Of a stretch of DNA of 64,000 nucleotides, positions 35,330 to 44,215 are shown piece after piece (the first letter of the stretch is position 1; each line of letters begins with the position of its first letter). The position numbers and the translations under genes were made by a program. The notes under the pieces are model-generated. The model saw nothing but the letters and a program-made list of their open reading frames with translations, made no database searches and was not told the origin of the DNA. This DNA is from Pandoraea pneumonica (GTDB taxonomy: Bacteria; Pseudomonadota; Gammaproteobacteria; Burkholderiales; Burkholderiaceae): positions 124,001 to 188,000 of the forward strand of contig NZ_CABPSK010000006.1 in the NCBI RefSeq assembly GCF_902459645.1, read 5' to 3'.

Positions 35330-36094
35330 TCAGTCTTTCCGAAGCGCTGCTACCTGACGCTTCCACAGCGTCCAGGGGCGCTCGATCACCCCGAGGTTGG
35401 TGGCGGTCGAGCGCTTGCCTTCCTCTTCGTCCAGATAGGTCACATCGCCGCCCAGCGTGACGGCTTTGTACTGCATATCGGCGTTCAACTCGGTGTAGAT
35501 GGCGCGATAGACCGACGCGGGCAGCGACGGGCCGGTGGCGACGAAACCGTGGCCGCGCATGAGGGCCACGTCCGAATCGCCCAGCGTGTCGGCAAGCGCT
35601 TTGCCCTGATCGCTGTTGCGCACGAGCATGTCGGTGCAGCCGAAGCAATGGCGAATGTCGAACACCGGCGAGCCGCTGCCGAGAAAGCCCGCCATGTGAT
35701 ACACCGGGCGCAGACGCACGCTCGACGCCGCAAACGGAATGACCGACGGTGCATGGCTGTGCACGATGGACATCACATCGGGACGCGCGCGGTAGATCTC
35801 GCTGTGAATCCACGTTTCCAGATAGCGCTTGCGCGTGTCGCCATCCACCGGCTGACAGTCGAAATCGAGCGTGAGGATGTCATCCGGCGTGACCAGCTCC
35901 GGCGCCATCGACTGAGCGATTAGGAAGTGTTGCGAGTTGCGCGGATCGCGCACGCTCACGTGACCGAAGCCGTCGAGCACTTCGTGATGCGCGAGGATGT
36001 GATTGGCGGCGGCAAGGTCTTCGAGCAATTGCGAAATGCATTGCGCGTCGTGCTCGGTGATAGCAGGGGTGTAGGGCGTGGTGGCTTGCGTCAT
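35330..36094 (-). CDS. Class II aldolase/adducin family protein
   Basis: A 254-residue zinc-dependent aldolase or decarboxylase fold. The zinc ligands are readable as the paired His in SIVHSHAPSV and His in MRGHGFVATG; FGHVSVRD is the phosphate-binding region of fuculose aldolases. Adducin-type members also include hydroxyaromatic decarboxylases and dehydratases. The start at 36094 is used, since upstream frame sequence overlaps the next gene. It is the last of three minus-strand genes with a decarboxylase-like protein and an MFS carrier. Confidence 0.87.
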   Translation of the reverse strand: MTQATTPYTPAITEHDAQCISQLLEDLAAANHILAHHEVLDGFGHVSVRDPRNSQHFLIAQSMAPELVTPDDILTLDFDCQPVDGDTRKRYLETWIHSEIYRARPDVMSIVHSHAPSVIPFAASSVRLRPVYHMAGFLGSGSPVFDIRHCFGCTDMLVRNSDQGKALADTLGDSDVALMRGHGFVATGPSLPASVYRAIYTELNADMQYKAVTLGGDVTYLDEEEGKRSTATNLGVIERPWTLWKRQVAALRKD

Positions 36095-36150
36095 GATGAT
36101 GAAGGCAAATAAATCCAGCGGAAAACGTAAGTGAGAGCAGGCATGCCGCT

Positions 36151-37140
36151 TCAAACCCGCACGGCGGCGAGCATCTCGGGGGGAAACAGATCGTCGGCCT
36201 GCATGGGGCGATGGCAGACGCCCTGCTCGAAGGCGAAACGCAGGAAGGCGTCGAGCGTGGTGCGATTGGCGGCAATGCCGTATGGCCACGGATCGGCACC
36301 GAATAGGTCCCGCGCCGTAGTGGCGTGCTGACTCATCCACGGCAGCGGAAAGTGCGAACAAGTGATGTCGTCGAGGCGCGCCAAACTGGCGTCTTTCGCC
36401 TGCGTGAAGGCTTTCACCAGATTGCCCGCGATCCATCGGTTAGCGGCGAACACATCGCGGCGCATCACGATCAGATGCATGATCGGGAAGATGCCGGTCT
36501 TGTCGAAATAGGCGCGCTCTTGCGCCGGAAAATCCGCGAACAAACGTACGACTTCACTTTCCCGGCCCGGGGGCGGCGCAGGCGGTCTTGCGCTGAGAAT
36601 GGCGTCGATTTCACCGTCGAGCAGCAGGGCTGTGAGCGAACGCTCGGGCGACGGCCGGTAGCGCACACCGGCCGGTAACTGAACGTCGACCTTTTCACGG
36701 CGACCTGCCTGATTCACACCACCTTGTATCCATTCGATGTCTTCGAGCGCAACACCTTGGTCGTGCGCAAGCCAGCCGCGCGAGTACACGGCAGCGGTTT
36801 GTGCCCACTCGGGCACGCCGACGCGCTTGCCGCGCAAATCGGCAGGCGAGCTCACACTGCCGTCGCGGCGCACGTATAGCGACGAGAGGCGGAATACGCG
36901 TGACGGGAAGACGGGCAGGCCGATCAAACGGTCGTCGCCTTGCGAGCGCAATGCGCTGTACTTCGCCAGCGACATCTCCGAGAGATCCCACTCCTGGAAG
37001 TGGGTGGTGCGATAGAAAATCTCTTCGACCGGCAACACCGAAGGCACAAGCTCGATGCCTTCGGCGGCAATGCGACCGGTGAGCAGGTCTCGCACGTGGT
37101 CGTAATCGTTGACGGCCAGCGAGAGGGTGAGTTTGGACAT
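36151..37140 (-). CDS. 4,5-dihydroxyphthalate decarboxylase-like protein (SBP-fold)
   Basis: A 329-residue protein without a signal peptide. The whole length resembles Pht5-type 4,5-dihydroxyphthalate decarboxylases, which share a fold with periplasmic binding proteins: LTLSLAVNDYDHVRDLLTGR, PVEEIFYRTTHFQEWDLSEMS and LRGKRVGVPEWAQTAAVYSRGWL. In phthalate catabolism such enzymes remove one carboxyl to give protocatechuate. GAGAG precedes the ATG at 37140; a longer frame to 37728 is an overlap with the MFS gene. No phthalate dioxygenase is adjacent, so the true substrate may differ. Confidence 0.82.
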   Translation of the reverse strand: MSKLTLSLAVNDYDHVRDLLTGRIAAEGIELVPSVLPVEEIFYRTTHFQEWDLSEMSLAKYSALRSQGDDRLIGLPVFPSRVFRLSSLYVRRDGSVSSPADLRGKRVGVPEWAQTAAVYSRGWLAHDQGVALEDIEWIQGGVNQAGRREKVDVQLPAGVRYRPSPERSLTALLLDGEIDAILSARPPAPPPGRESEVVRLFADFPAQERAYFDKTGIFPIMHLIVMRRDVFAANRWIAGNLVKAFTQAKDASLARLDDITCSHFPLPWMSQHATTARDLFGADPWPYGIAANRTTLDAFLRFAFEQGVCHRPMQADDLFPPEMLAAVRV

Positions 37141-37163
37141 GATGCTCTCGTGTGTGCGCCGTT

Positions 37164-38528
37164 TCAGTGACCGTAGGCCGGGGCCTTCGGCAGGTTTTCC
37201 GGTCGTGCGACCAGAAACACGAGGCAGGCCGCCGTGACCAGCGCGGCGCCCAGCACAAAGAACATCGCCCCTGCGCCGCCGGTCGCCTGTTGGAGAACAC
37301 CGGCGATGGCCGGGCCGCACATCGCGCCGACGCGAGCGATGCCCAGATACAAGCCAACTGCGGTGCTGCGGATCTCCGTCGGATAGCTCACGGCGACGAG
37401 GTTGTTGAGCACGGTTTGCGTGCCGATCACGAACATGCCCGCGACCACGATGCCCAAGAACGTCACCTTGCCGCCGGTGGCGATGGCGAGCACAGCGATG
37501 GCGGCGGCCCCGGCGAGCCATGCGAGCGACATCGCAAGACGGCGGTTGCCGATGCGGTCGGCGACCACGCCGCAGATCAGGCTGCCGAAAGCCGAAGCGA
37601 ACACCAGCAGCGAGCCGTAAGCAAAACTCGTCGAGAGGTTTTCGCCGCGCTTGAGCATGATGGTCGGCAACCAGCCCGAGAGGCCATACGACGAGAACAG
37701 CGACAACGCACCCATCGCCCAGAAGCACAACGTCTGCCGACGAAACGCGCCGGAAAAGAGCGCCGTCACCGAACCGGCTTTGACGCCAGCATCGGGCGAC
37801 GTGAAGGTCGCGTTAGCAAACTCTGTCGCGCGGGCAGGCCACAGACGCGTGAGTTGGGCACGCACGGCCTCCTGATTGCCACGGCTGGCGAGAAACGACA
37901 CCGACTCCGGCAAGATGAATTGCAAAGCCAGCGCGAGCACTACCGACAGCGCCCCCACGAAGTACATGCTTTGCCAGCCGTACTGCGGAATCAGCCAAGC
38001 GGCGATGAAGCCCGATGCTGTGGCCCCGCCGATCCAGCCGCACGTGAAGAACACGATGGTGAAGACGTTGGCGCTGCGCTTGGGGGCGATCTCGTTGATA
38101 TAGGTCACCGCCACAGGCATGAGTAAGCCGAGTGAGATACCCATCAAGAAGCGCAACGCGATGAAGGTGGTCAGATCGTGCGCGAAGAGCGCAATCGCCA
38201 GACTAAACAGTCCCGAGAGCCAGATGCCAGTGAGCAACACGCGGCGGCGTCCAATGCGATCGCTGAACAGCCCCGAGACGGCGGAGCCCGCCGCGAACCC
38301 GGCCAGCCCGCACGACAGCAGCACGCCGATCTGGCTTGGCGACATATGCCACAGCGATGCCACGTCGTGAACGATGTAGGCGGCGTTGTAGAGGTCGTAA
38401 CCGTCGAACAGCAGGATGAGCGCCAGCAAAATTGCCAGCTTGAAGTGATAAGCCCCGAGCGGGGCCGCTTGCAGAGTGTCGCGAACGTCGATGCGCTGCG
38501 CGTACCCCGATGAAGTGTCCTGGGCCAT
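37164..38528 (-). CDS. MFS transporter, aromatic acid:H+ symporter (AAHS) type
   Basis: A 454-residue 12-span carrier. LILLFDGYDLYNAAYIVHDVA in span 1 carries the Asp pair diagnostic of benzoate, 4-hydroxybenzoate and phthalate-type carriers. The loop 2-3 motif is SGLFSDRIGRRRVLL. GGAGACAAGGC precedes the ATG at 38528. It is the first gene of a minus-strand operon with a dihydroxyphthalate-decarboxylase-like protein and a class II aldolase, so an aromatic carboxylate is the likely cargo. Confidence 0.9.
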   Translation of the reverse strand: MAQDTSSGYAQRIDVRDTLQAAPLGAYHFKLAILLALILLFDGYDLYNAAYIVHDVASLWHMSPSQIGVLLSCGLAGFAAGSAVSGLFSDRIGRRRVLLTGIWLSGLFSLAIALFAHDLTTFIALRFLMGISLGLLMPVAVTYINEIAPKRSANVFTIVFFTCGWIGGATASGFIAAWLIPQYGWQSMYFVGALSVVLALALQFILPESVSFLASRGNQEAVRAQLTRLWPARATEFANATFTSPDAGVKAGSVTALFSGAFRRQTLCFWAMGALSLFSSYGLSGWLPTIMLKRGENLSTSFAYGSLLVFASAFGSLICGVVADRIGNRRLAMSLAWLAGAAAIAVLAIATGGKVTFLGIVVAGMFVIGTQTVLNNLVAVSYPTEIRSTAVGLYLGIARVGAMCGPAIAGVLQQATGGAGAMFFVLGAALVTAACLVFLVARPENLPKAPAYGH

Positions 38529-38632
38529 GCCTTGTCTCCGATGCTCGGCCCGCTGGGCACCGGACGACGTCCGGCCCCGCAGTGCCTTTGTTGTGTGTTC
38601 GGAGTTGACTTTACTGGCCGATTTTGTGTTTA

Positions 38633-38661
38633 TCAATATTGATTTTTAAAGTCAATATCAA
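38633..38661. promoter_or_regulatory. AT-rich operator/promoter between the MFS operon and the citrate-synthase-like gene
   Basis: An island of A and T in GC-rich DNA contains the palindrome TCAATATTGA (38633-38642) and a perfect 7-bp inverted repeat ATATTGA (38636-38642) / TCAATAT (38652-38658) with a 9-bp spacer. On the minus strand TTGACT and TAAACA stand 17 bp apart as possible -35 and -10 boxes for the MFS gene. It probably binds a regulator shared by the divergent units. Confidence 0.55.
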
Positions 38662-38755
38662 TGTGGCATCATGTGACGAATCTTTGACGGACGCATGACG
38701 GGAAGCCTTGTCCAGTAAGGAGTTTCGAGAGGCGAGGGTTTCCACGGAGAACAGA

Positions 38756-40069
38756 ATGACGCAGCAAAACGACCTGATGACACGCGAAGAAGTGCTGGCG
38801 CTGCTCGAGATCAAACCGGCCACGTTGTATGCCTATGTGAGCCGGGGTCTGATCCGGGCGCGTCCGCACGAAGACGGCCGTAAGAGCCTCTATCTGCGAC
38901 GCGATGTCGAGCGGTTGGGGACGCGCAAGCGCGGGCGCGCACCGACCGGCTCGGTGGCCGAATCGACGCTGCGCTTCGGCGACCCGGTGCTGCACACGGC
39001 CATCACGCAGATCACCCCGCACGGGCCGCGATATCGCAATCGGATGGCGACGGATTTGGCGAGCGCTGGAGCGTCGTTCGAATCCGTGGTGCATTTGCTG
39101 ATGACGGGTATTTGGCAGGACAGCATTGCGGTTTGGCCGCAGGTCGACACCCCGCCGGACGTGCTGCGTTTTCTCTCGACGTATGACAGCGAGGTGGCCA
39201 GCAGCGACATCGGTAATTTGCTCGGCATGGTGCCGTTTGCACTGGCCATGCATGGGCGCGGGCCACGTGAGATTGCGGACGGCAGTGCTGTGCAAGCGGC
39301 GCGCTTGATGCTGCATTGCATGGCCGGATGCGTGGGGTTTCTCGGGCCGAAGCGTGAATACGTGGCGCGTGCCGACGAGGAGACGGTCGCTGCGCAGATT
39401 CTTCGGGCAGCGGGCGGCGAGGTGACGCCGGAGAATGTGCGGGCGGTCAACGCCGCGTTGGTGCTGACCGCCGATAACGAACTGGCCCCGGCGACGTTTG
39501 CGGCGCGGGTGGCGGCGTCGACGAATGCTGACTTGTTCAGTTGCGTGGCCGCAGCCATCGGCTCGCATATCGGCTTTTCGACGGGCACCAGCACACAGAA
39601 GATCGAGACGCTGTTGCTATGCGAGCCGCTCGACGCGCTGGATTCGCGTAAAGACCGTGTGCGCGAGTACGGGGCGAGCCTCTTCGCCTTCAACCATCCG
39701 CTCTATCCGGGCGGCGATGCGCGGGCAGACCTGATGCTGCAACTGGCCGCGCAGGCGCGTGAAGTGAAGGGCACCGACGCCAAGCGCGCTGAAGACACAC
39801 GCCTGACGCTCGACTTTCTCGCGCGCATGCGTGACGAGCTAAGCGCGCATCCGGGGCTGGCGATGGGTATCGTGGTGCTGGCGCGGGCGCTTGGGTTGCC
39901 CGATGGCACCGCGACGGCGATTTGGATCGTGGGCCGCTCGGCGGGCTGGGTGGCGCATGTGATGGAGCAACGCACGCAGGCGTTCATGCTGCGCCCGCGT
40001 GCGAAATATGGGTTCGGTAGTCCGGTCGAGACGGCGGTGGCGCCGGCCCCGGCCCCTTCACGGAAGTGA
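38756..40069 (+). CDS. Citrate-synthase-like protein with N-terminal helix-turn-helix, catalytic Asp replaced
   Basis: A 437-residue protein. Residues 8-60 form a MerR-like or excisionase-like HTH (TREEVLALLEIKPATLYAYVSRGLI), and the rest is a citrate synthase fold. The two catalytic histidines align (His271 in GSHIGF, His314 in FNHPLYPGGDARA). The usual HPNxD motif reads HPGLAMG, so the general-base Asp is Ala369. The Gly-Arg substrate region near the end (VGRSAGWVAHVMEQR) is conserved. The ATG at 38756 has CGGAGAA upstream. It may be a ligand-sensing regulator or an altered synthase; it is divergent from an aromatic-acid operon. Confidence 0.8.
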   Translation: MTQQNDLMTREEVLALLEIKPATLYAYVSRGLIRARPHEDGRKSLYLRRDVERLGTRKRGRAPTGSVAESTLRFGDPVLHTAITQITPHGPRYRNRMATDLASAGASFESVVHLLMTGIWQDSIAVWPQVDTPPDVLRFLSTYDSEVASSDIGNLLGMVPFALAMHGRGPREIADGSAVQAARLMLHCMAGCVGFLGPKREYVARADEETVAAQILRAAGGEVTPENVRAVNAALVLTADNELAPATFAARVAASTNADLFSCVAAAIGSHIGFSTGTSTQKIETLLLCEPLDALDSRKDRVREYGASLFAFNHPLYPGGDARADLMLQLAAQAREVKGTDAKRAEDTRLTLDFLARMRDELSAHPGLAMGIVVLARALGLPDGTATAIWIVGRSAGWVAHVMEQRTQAFMLRPRAKYGFGSPVETAVAPAPAPSRK

Positions 40070-40085
40070 GGTGATTGGCTGCTGT

Positions 40086-40721
40086 TTAATGCAGCGGCTC
40101 TGCGGGCGCTTCGTTCTCGAAGGTTTTGAAGCGCCAGCCGAACCACACCGCCAGCATGCGAATGACGAAGCCCGCGACGCAGCCGATGGCCGTCGCAATG
40201 CCGTTTTCCACGCCGAAATGCAGCATGCCGACGTAGAGCGCTCCGGCGATACACGCCACGCTCGCATACATTTCGCGACGCAATACGAGCGGCACTTGTC
40301 CGCAGAGCAGGTCGCGCAGCATCCCACCGCCAATACCCGTGAGTACCCCCGCGAGTACGACGATCACCGGGCTGGTGCTCACCGTCATGCCGACATCGCA
40401 GCCGAGAATCGTGAAGGCGGCAAGCCCGATGGCGTCCACGGTGATGAAGGTCATGCGCAGCCGGTGAATATGGCGCGCGACGATGGACGCGAGCGTGGCC
40501 GCGCCGAGCGTGAGCAGCAGGTATTCGGGATGCGCGATCCACACGAGCGGATGGCGGCCGAACAGTACATCGCGAATCGTGCCGCCGCCCAGCGCGGTGA
40601 CCATGCCGACGAAGGCGAGCCCGAAGCGGTCCATGCCGCGCTGCATCCCCATGATCGCGCCCGACATGGCTTCGGTCACGATGGCGATCAGATAAAGGGC
40701 GTAGAAGATTTCGGTTTTCAT
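40086..40721 (-). CDS. TRIC-type cation channel family membrane protein (UPF0126, YicG-like)
   Basis: A 211-residue inner-membrane protein with about seven spans and an internal duplication. Each half carries the family motif: ALGGGTIRDVLFG and GIGGGMLRDLLCG. Prokaryotic TRIC homologues are potassium-permeable trimers; the native role here is unknown. The start at 40721 is used because it begins the first span (MKTEIFYALYLIAIVTEAMSG); the longer frame is non-conserved. It is divergent from the macAB operon, with 238 bp between the starts. Confidence 0.87.
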   Translation of the reverse strand: MKTEIFYALYLIAIVTEAMSGAIMGMQRGMDRFGLAFVGMVTALGGGTIRDVLFGRHPLVWIAHPEYLLLTLGAATLASIVARHIHRLRMTFITVDAIGLAAFTILGCDVGMTVSTSPVIVVLAGVLTGIGGGMLRDLLCGQVPLVLRREMYASVACIAGALYVGMLHFGVENGIATAIGCVAGFVIRMLAVWFGWRFKTFENEAPAEPLH

Positions 40722-40959
40722 GAATGACCCCAGAAGTGCGGGGGGAATATACCATCCACCGCGCGCTGAACTGTCCCGCACACTGCCTGAGCCGTCCGAT
40801 CGGGCCAACTGTGATTTGTACAAGTTTTCAGCGTCACGCGCCGATGAGACACTGCTTTCAACGAAATCTTCTACCGCTCTCGGCGATGCGAACGCCTTTC
40901 CCACACGTCAAAGCCCTTAAACTCTCTACTTTTCGTGCTCCGAACGGTGCCTTTGCTCC

Positions 40960-42162
40960 ATGATCCAGTTCATTCGACGTCGGCCGTATCTCGTCACCAG
41001 CCTTGTAGTGCTCGCCGTTCTCGTCATCCTCGGGCTTCGTAGTGCGCTCTCGCCAAAGCCGCCGCAGTACCTGACCGCCAAAGTTGAGCGTAGCGATCTG
41101 GAAAACGCCGTGCTCGCCACGGGTACGTTGGTTGCGTTCACGCAGGTGGATGTCGGCGCGCAGGTATCGGGGCAGTTGAAGTCGCTCAAGGTAAAGCTGG
41201 GCGACAAGGTGACCAAGGGGCAGTGGCTCGCTGAAATCGATCCGGTAATCTCGCAGAACACGCTGCGTCAGGCCGAAGCCAATGAGCAGGATTTGCAGGC
41301 CCAACGTCGCGCCACGCAGGCGCAACTGGCCAAGGCCGATCTGACCTTCCGCCGCCAAAAGCAAATGCTGCCCGACGACGCGACGTCGCGTCAGGAGTTC
41401 GAAGCCGCGCAGGCCGATCTCGATGCACAACGTGCGAACTTGGCGGCGCTCGAAGCGAAGATTCGCTCCGCCGCGATTCAGATCGAGTCGGCCCGCGCCA
41501 ACCTCGGCTACACCCGCATCGTCGCCCCGATGGACGGGCAAGTGGTCGCCATCGTCACGCAAGAAGGCCAGACCGTGATCGCGCAGCAGCAAGCGCCGGT
41601 GATTCTGAAGCTGGCCGATCTGGATACGATGACCGTCAAGGCGCAGGTCTCGGAAGCCGACGTGATTCGCGTCGCGCCCGGCCAGACGACGTATTTCACG
41701 ATTCTGGGCGAGCCCGACAAGCGTTACTACGGCAAGCTGCGCGCCATCGAACCCGCGCCGCAGAACTTCCTCGATACGCAAGGCTCACTCGGCGGGCTGG
41801 GCGGCTCGCGCAGCAATACGGCGGTGTTTTACAACGCGCTGTTCGAAGTGCCGAACCCCGATCACAAGCTGCGCATCTCGATGACAGCGCAGGTCAACGT
41901 GCTGCTGAGTACCGCCAAACAGGCGCTGAGCATTCCCGTGGCCGCGCTGGGCAAGAAGCAGGCAGACGGCCGCTACGACGTGCGCGTCGTGGGTGCCGAC
42001 GGCAAGGTCGTGACGCGGCAGGTGCGCATCGGGCTGAACAATAACGTGAAGGTGGAAGTGACCGAAGGGCTGGCGGCGGATGAGCAAGTCGTCATTGGCG
42101 AAGCCGGGGACGTGAAAGAGGCTCGCGTCGATGCGTCCGGTGATTCGGTCCGCGTAGGGTAA
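40960..42162 (+). CDS. macA: Periplasmic adaptor subunit of tripartite efflux pump (MacA)
   Basis: A 400-residue membrane-fusion protein. One N-terminal membrane anchor (about residues 11-27) is followed by split biotinyl-lipoyl halves (VDVGAQVSGQLKSLKVKLGDKVTKGQWLAEID and IVAPMDGQVVAIVTQEGQTV), a long coiled-coil hairpin between them (about 95-165) and a beta-barrel and membrane-proximal domain. It links MacB to an outer-membrane channel. It is followed 5 bp later by macB and then by a TolC-like lipoprotein gene, so the whole pump is encoded here. Confidence 0.93.
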   Translation: MIQFIRRRPYLVTSLVVLAVLVILGLRSALSPKPPQYLTAKVERSDLENAVLATGTLVAFTQVDVGAQVSGQLKSLKVKLGDKVTKGQWLAEIDPVISQNTLRQAEANEQDLQAQRRATQAQLAKADLTFRRQKQMLPDDATSRQEFEAAQADLDAQRANLAALEAKIRSAAIQIESARANLGYTRIVAPMDGQVVAIVTQEGQTVIAQQQAPVILKLADLDTMTVKAQVSEADVIRVAPGQTTYFTILGEPDKRYYGKLRAIEPAPQNFLDTQGSLGGLGGSRSNTAVFYNALFEVPNPDHKLRISMTAQVNVLLSTAKQALSIPVAALGKKQADGRYDVRVVGADGKVVTRQVRIGLNNNVKVEVTEGLAADEQVVIGEAGDVKEARVDASGDSVRVG

Positions 42163-42167
42163 TCGCA

Positions 42168-44204
42168 ATGCATCAAACCATGTCCCCTCCGTCAACGGCC
42201 AGCTCGGCCACGCCAGACTCGGCGGCGCATCCCATGCTGGAGTTGACCGGTATTACGCGTCGGTTTCCGGCAGGCGAGCGCGACGTCGTCGTGCTGCACA
42301 ACGTGAATCTCACCATCGAAGCGGGGGAGATCGTTGCGGTCATGGGCGCGTCGGGTTCGGGCAAGTCGACGCTGATGAATATTCTCGGCTGTCTCGATCA
42401 CCCGAGCGAAGGCAGCTACCGAGTGGCCGGGCGTGAGACGCGCGACCTCGACGCCGATGCACTCGCCCAACTGCGCCGCGAACACTTCGGGTTCATCTTC
42501 CAGCGCTACCACCTGCTGCCGCATCTGGACGCCGCAGGCAACGTGGAAATGCCAGCGGTCTACACGGGCGCACCGCACGCCGCGCGCCGGGCACGGGCTG
42601 CGCAGTTGCTCTCGCGGCTGGGACTGGCGGATCGCACAGAACACCGGCCCAGCCAGTTGTCGGGCGGTCAGCAACAGCGCGTGAGTATCGCGCGCGCGCT
42701 GATGAACGGCGGCGAGGTGATTCTGGCCGACGAGCCGACCGGCGCACTCGATACGCGCAGCGGCAAGGAAGTCATTCGCATTCTGCGCGAGCTCAATGCG
42801 CTCGGGCACACGGTGATCATCGTCACGCACGATGAGCATGTGGCGGCCCACGCGCGCCGCATCATCGAGATTCGCGACGGTGAAGTCGTGGCAGACCGGC
42901 AGAACACGCCGGTGGTTGATGATGGCGGGACGGCTACCGAAGCGCCCAGCAAGAAAGACGCCCTTGCCAACACCTCACCGATGCCGGAGCGTCGCTGGAC
43001 GGGCGGCGTGGGCCGCTTCGCCGAAGCGTTCCGCATGGCGTGGATTGCACTGGTTTCGCACCGTTTGCGCACGTTCCTGACGATGCTCGGCATCATCATC
43101 GGTATCACGTCGGTGGTGTCGATCGTCGCGATCGGCGAAGGGGCGAAGCGCTACATGCTGGCCGAGATCGGCAGCATCGGCACGAACACCATCAACATCT
43201 ATCCGGGCAAAGACTGGGGCGATAGCCGCGCAGGCACGATCCAGACGCTGGTGCCTGAAGACGTGAATGCGCTGGCCGAGCAGAACTATGTCGACAGCGT
43301 CACGCCCGAGACCGCTCGTAACTTGCTGCTGCGCTACCGCAACATCGACGCCAACGCGACGGTGACTGGCGTGGGCGAGCACTTCTTTCAAGTGCGCGGT
43401 ATGAAGATCAAACAGGGCATCGCCTTCGGCCCTGACGAGGTACGCCGCCAGGCGCAGGTCGCCGTGATCGACGAAAACACGCGCCGCAAGCTCTTCGCTG
43501 CCAACCCGAATCCGCTGGGCGAAGTGATCTTCGTCGACAACCTGCCGTGCGTGGTGATCGGCGTGACGGAAGAGAAGAAGAGCGCGTTCGGCGACATGAA
43601 GAGCCTGAATATCTGGGTGCCGTACACCACGGCCAGCGGACGCCTGTTCGGGCAGCGCAACGTCGACAGCATCACCGTGCGGGTGCGCGACGGCCAGCCG
43701 AGCAAGATCGCTGAGAAGAGCCTCGAGACGCTGATGATGCAGCGCCATGGCCGTAAGGACTTCTTCACCTACAACATGGATAGCGTGGTGAAGACGGTCG
43801 AGAAGACCAGCCAGTCGCTCACGCTGCTGCTCTCGCTGATTGCCGTGATTTCGCTAGTGGTGGGCGGTATTGGCGTGATGAACATCATGATCGTGTCGGT
43901 GACCGAGCGCACGCGGGAGATTGGCATTCGCATGGCGGTCGGGGCACGGCAGAGCGACATCATGCAGCAGTTTCTGGTCGAGGCCGTGATGGTGTGTCTG
44001 ATGGGCGGTGCGATCGGGATTGCGCTGTCGTTCGGCGCGAGCTTCGTCTTCTCGCTGTTCGTCGCCAAATGGAAGATGGTGTTTTCGATGGGATCGATCG
44101 TGACGGCATTCCTGTGCTCGACGTTGATCGGTGTGGTCTTCGGTTTCATGCCAGCGCGTAACGCCGCGCGGCTCGATCCGGTTGAAGCGCTCGCGCGCGA
44201 TTGA
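42168..44204 (+). CDS. macB: Macrolide/peptide export ABC protein MacB
   Basis: A 678-residue fusion of an N-terminal ABC ATPase (about residues 24-260: Walker A GASGSGKST, signature LSGGQQQRVSIAR, Walker B ADEPTGALD) and a C-terminal FtsX-type membrane part with four spans around a large periplasmic domain (about 310-560). MacB works as a mechanotransmitter that pumps macrolides, lipopeptides or siderophores from the periplasm through TolC. The linker at about 245-275 is rich in Thr, Ala and Pro. The stop overlaps a possible TTG start of the next gene; the preferred ATG is 12 bp downstream. Confidence 0.94.
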   Translation: MHQTMSPPSTASSATPDSAAHPMLELTGITRRFPAGERDVVVLHNVNLTIEAGEIVAVMGASGSGKSTLMNILGCLDHPSEGSYRVAGRETRDLDADALAQLRREHFGFIFQRYHLLPHLDAAGNVEMPAVYTGAPHAARRARAAQLLSRLGLADRTEHRPSQLSGGQQQRVSIARALMNGGEVILADEPTGALDTRSGKEVIRILRELNALGHTVIIVTHDEHVAAHARRIIEIRDGEVVADRQNTPVVDDGGTATEAPSKKDALANTSPMPERRWTGGVGRFAEAFRMAWIALVSHRLRTFLTMLGIIIGITSVVSIVAIGEGAKRYMLAEIGSIGTNTINIYPGKDWGDSRAGTIQTLVPEDVNALAEQNYVDSVTPETARNLLLRYRNIDANATVTGVGEHFFQVRGMKIKQGIAFGPDEVRRQAQVAVIDENTRRKLFAANPNPLGEVIFVDNLPCVVIGVTEEKKSAFGDMKSLNIWVPYTTASGRLFGQRNVDSITVRVRDGQPSKIAEKSLETLMMQRHGRKDFFTYNMDSVVKTVEKTSQSLTLLLSLIAVISLVVGGIGVMNIMIVSVTERTREIGIRMAVGARQSDIMQQFLVEAVMVCLMGGAIGIALSFGASFVFSLFVAKWKMVFSMGSIVTAFLCSTLIGVVFGFMPARNAARLDPVEALARD

Positions 44205-44215
44205 GGTTGCAACAG

